DNA of 6,876 nt from NCBI GenBank assembly GCA_031278025.1, contig JAITLF010000286.1, positions 1 through 6,876 of the forward strand. The letters are read 5' to 3'. This DNA comes from Treponema sp. Lineage in GTDB: Bacteria > Spirochaetota > Spirochaetia > Treponematales > Breznakiellaceae. Shown piece by piece: positions 5,276 to 6,876 of this stretch; position 1 is the stretch's first letter, and the number at the start of each line of letters is the position of its first letter. Both the position numbers and the translations under genes were made by a program. Under the pieces are notes generated by a model. That model made no database searches, had not been told where the DNA came from, and saw nothing but the letters and a program-made list of their open reading frames with translations.

Positions 5276-6451
5276 ATGGCGTCCTGTTATATCCATGCGG
5301 ACCTTGATGCGTTTTACGCATCGGTTGAACAGCTTGACCATCCCGAATATCGGGGGAAGCCGGTCATTGTCGGCGGCCTTCCCGGCGACCGGCGTAGCGT
5401 GGTGTCTACCGCGTCCTACGAGGCCCGGCGGTACGGCGTCCATTCCGCCATGCCCATAGCGCGGGCGTATGAGTTGTGTCCCGCGGGCATATATCTCCGG
5501 GGCCGCATGGGGCGGTACCGGGAAAAATCTGCGGAGATTATGGCGGTCTTTTCGCGGTTTTCCCCGGATGTCAACCAGATTTCGATTGACGAAGCCTTCC
5601 TGGATATTACCGGAACGGAGCGGCTGTTCGGCCCTCCTGCAGAAGCGGCAAAAAAACTCCAGGAAGCGATCTATGCCGGGACCGGCCTTACCGTTTCGCT
5701 GGGAATCGCCTCCAATAAATATATTGCCAAAATCGCCTCCGGCATGTCCAAGCCGAGGGGAACCTCCATCGTTCCTCCGGGGGACGAAGAATTGTTTATG
5801 CGCGCCCTGCCGGTATCGAAAATATGGGGGGCGGGGAAAAAAGCCCAGGAACAATTCAAAAAATACGGCCTTAAAACCAATGATGATATTTACCGCCAAT
5901 CCCTTGAATCCCTCACCTCGATCTTCGGAAAGGCTTTCGGCCTTTTTTTATACCGCGCCGTCCGGGGCGAGGGCGCGGCGTCCTTTAACGAAGAACGGGG
6001 CTCCCATTCCATAAGCGCCGAGCGGACCTTCCCCTATGACATATATGATGAGTTCAGCATCGAAACCGAACTATTTGATATATGCCAGACCCTCATGTTC
6101 CGGCTCCTTGACTGCCAATGGCAGAGCAGAACGGTTTTTATCAAAATCAGGTATGCCGATTTTTCCACGGTCAGCGCACGGGAATCCCTTCCCCGGCCTG
6201 TCAGCACCATCAATGAATTGTTTGAAAAGCTTTCGGATCTGTTTCGCCGGAAATACCGGCGCGGCAGGGGAGTCCGCCTAATCGGCGGGGGCCTTGCGAA
6301 TTTGGAAACCGAAAAGGCCGTCTGGAGTGGGGAGCTTTTTGATTCGGACCGTGAGAAAGAACGGAACCTGGAAAAGTATATTCTCGAAATCAACAAAAAA
6401 ATTCCCGGCGCGGCGTTACGGAAAGGACGTTCCTCTCTGGCGGGCGGCTGA
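5276..6451 (+). CDS. dinB: DNA polymerase IV (Y-family translesion polymerase)
   Basis: This is an error-prone polymerase that copies past damaged bases, acting at stalled forks with the sliding clamp. From ATG at 5276 it has 391 residues. Visible parts: IHADLDAFYASVE with metal-binding D9 and Y14 at the steric-gate position, RGKPVIVGG, SYEARRYGVHSAMP, the catalytic SIDEAFLD block with D105 and E106, GLTVSLGIASNKYIAKIASGMSKPRG in the palm, the helix-hairpin-helix stretch KIWGAGKKAQEQFKKYG, and the little-finger domain to about residue 340. The C-terminal clamp motif, often QLSLFD, appears as SGELFD and lacks the leading Gln, so clamp binding may be weak. TAGGAG at 5258-5263 lies 12 bp from this ATG but only 3 bp from a GTG at 5267, which would add three residues; the start is unsettled between them. 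No partner umuD or imuB-like gene is visible. Confidence 0.93.
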   Translation: MASCYIHADLDAFYASVEQLDHPEYRGKPVIVGGLPGDRRSVVSTASYEARRYGVHSAMPIARAYELCPAGIYLRGRMGRYREKSAEIMAVFSRFSPDVNQISIDEAFLDITGTERLFGPPAEAAKKLQEAIYAGTGLTVSLGIASNKYIAKIASGMSKPRGTSIVPPGDEELFMRALPVSKIWGAGKKAQEQFKKYGLKTNDDIYRQSLESLTSIFGKAFGLFLYRAVRGEGAASFNEERGSHSISAERTFPYDIYDEFSIETELFDICQTLMFRLLDCQWQSRTVFIKIRYADFSTVSARESLPRPVSTINELFEKLSDLFRRKYRRGRGVRLIGGGLANLETEKAVWSGELFDSDREKERNLEKYILEINKKIPGAALRKGRSSLAGG

Positions 6452-6460
6452 TACCGGTTC

Positions 6461-6509
6461 ATCCGTTCCTGGCCGGCGGAAACAACAGGGCCGGATAGTC
6501 TTTTCATTT
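6461..6509 (+). terminator. Weak candidate dinB terminator
   Basis: ATCCG at 6461-6465 pairs with CGGAT at 6492-6496, with GCC/GGC inside (6472-6474 with 6489-6491), and a loose T-rich stretch (TTTTCATTTC) follows from 6501. The stem is interrupted and the loop large, so the call is tentative. Nothing else recognisable lies between dinB and the hairpin element at 6523. Confidence 0.22.
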
Positions 6510-6522
6510 CTGTGGGTCCTTA

Positions 6523-6558
6523 GGAACTGTACAGAAATAGCATGACCAAACGGTCATG
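6523..6558. mobile_element. Hairpin element copy 2, right arm missing (interrupted)
   Basis: The left arm GGAACTGTACAGAAATA (6523-6539) is identical over 17 bases to copy 1 at 2579-2595. It is followed by a perfect inner stem, CATGACC 6541-6547 with GGTCATG 6552-6558 around AAAC. Copy 1 has T-G where this copy has C-G, so pairing is conserved although the bases differ. TTA precedes it, again a TNA trinucleotide. The expected right arm (TATTTCTG-type) is absent; instead an IS-like end begins near 6560. The simplest reading is an IS inserted into the element. Confidence 0.6.
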
Positions 6559-6576
6559 TTGAGGCTGTCGGGAAAA

Positions 6577-6605
6577 TATACAAAACACTAATAGTGTGGT
6601 ATACT
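6577..6605 (+). promoter_or_regulatory. Candidate promoter of the IS transposase
   Basis: TATACA at 6577-6582 and TATACT at 6600-6605 are spaced by 17 bp, about 10 bp before the transposase ATG. The spacer contains the palindrome ACACTAATAGTGT, which could bind a repressor. The leader would be only a few bases long and no clear ribosome-binding site precedes the ATG. Confidence 0.3.
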
Positions 6606-6615
6606 CTTCCCTATT

Positions 6616-6876
6616 ATGGTTCGTTATAAATACTTTATCGACCAACTGGACCTGAGCGCCTTCGACGCCGCCTTCCATAACGACCACAAGGGCGCTCCCG
6701 CCTACTCCCCCCAGGTGATGCTCAAAATATTGTCGTAAAAGTGCTTGCCCGGGGGGACGCCGAGCCGGACCACGACACCATCGCTCATTTCATCAGCAGC
6801 CAGGGGGAGGCGGTGAAAGGCCTTTTTGCGCAGGTATTGCTGAAATGTTACGCTCTGGGATTAATCGGCGGAGAAC
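6616..6876 (+). pseudogene. DUF772-type (IS1182-like) transposase, N-terminal, with deletion and frameshift
   Basis: The ATG at 6616 begins MVRYKYFIDQLDLSAFDAAFHND, then GAPAYSPQVMLKI, the DUF772 N-terminal block of IS1182-type DDE transposases, and stops at 6736-6738 after 40 codons. From 6741 another frame continues with ARGDAEPDHDTIAHFISSQGEAVKGLF and LKCYALGLIGGE up to the window end. In intact relatives these blocks are separated by a segment of roughly 26 residues (FAYSRGI...ERACREN type), which is missing here, with a change of frame. The N-terminus also seems short: relatives have about 30 residues between MxRYK and the LDLS stretch. The gene cannot make an intact transposase from this copy. 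The catalytic domain would lie beyond the window. Lengths of missing parts are estimates from memory. Confidence 0.7.

Larger units (their letters stand above)
6561..6876 (+). mobile_element. Left part of an IS1182-like insertion sequence (runs off the window)
   Basis: GAGGCTGTCGGGAAAA at 6561-6576 resembles the terminal repeats of IS1182-family elements, and a transposase start with DUF772-type sequence follows 40 bp later. The right end lies outside the window. ACACT-AAT-AGTGT (6585-6597) is a perfect palindrome within the presumed promoter spacer. The family assignment and exact left boundary are from remembered motif resemblance. Confidence 0.5.

Noticed and set aside
4784..5899. A 371-codon open frame on the - strand with heptapeptide repeats
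   Set aside because: Half of it lies antisense to well-supported dinB and the rest is created by the stop-free 21-bp repeats. No recognisable domain, and the repeat phase breaks at 5089-5102.

Overview
This looks like an accessory stretch of a bacterial chromosome. Every gene lies on the + strand. A four-gene metabolic cluster and a DNA polymerase IV gene are flanked by decayed insertion sequences. Protein style (PLP enzymes, a glycerate-dehydrogenase-type reductase, DinB), moderate-to-high GC coding DNA beside AT-rich intergenic DNA, and IS debris would suit a host-associated spirochaete such as a gut treponeme. No rRNA or other phylogenetic marker is present, so that assignment is a guess.

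Layout. Positions 1-150 are AT-rich and hold two inverted copies of a 25-bp palindromic sequence. Positions 173-714 are the C-terminal remnant of an IS5-family transposase, truncated at its 5' end and frameshifted, with a likely right IS end at about 724. After an AT-rich promoter region comes a GntR/FCD regulator (939-1616). It is followed at 32 bp by a cysteine-synthase-like PLP enzyme (1649-2578), a 53-bp hairpin element placed exactly at that gene's stop codon, a class I aminotransferase (2669-3841), and a D-2-hydroxyacid (glycerate/hydroxypyruvate type) dehydrogenase (3838-4794) that overlaps the aminotransferase by ATGA.

The 470-bp gap 4795-5275 holds a strong hairpin, a 245-bp array of diverged 21-bp repeats whose units are themselves palindromic, and a candidate dinB promoter with a palindrome. 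dinB occupies 5276-6451. Behind it lies the left half of a second copy of the hairpin element (6523-6558). It is interrupted by what looks like the left end of an IS1182-like element whose transposase gene (6616 to the window edge) carries an internal deletion and a frameshift.

How the genes may work together (inference). The regulator probably controls its own gene and the three enzymes. The aminotransferase and reductase together would interconvert an amino acid, a 2-oxo acid and a D-2-hydroxy acid (serine/hydroxypyruvate/D-glycerate, or the sulfur analogue cysteine/mercaptopyruvate/mercaptolactate). The cysteine-synthase-like enzyme would supply or consume the beta-substituted amino acid. 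dinB appears to be an independent translesion-polymerase gene. The least conventional parts are the DNA elements: the nested hairpin element and the 21-bp palindromic array.
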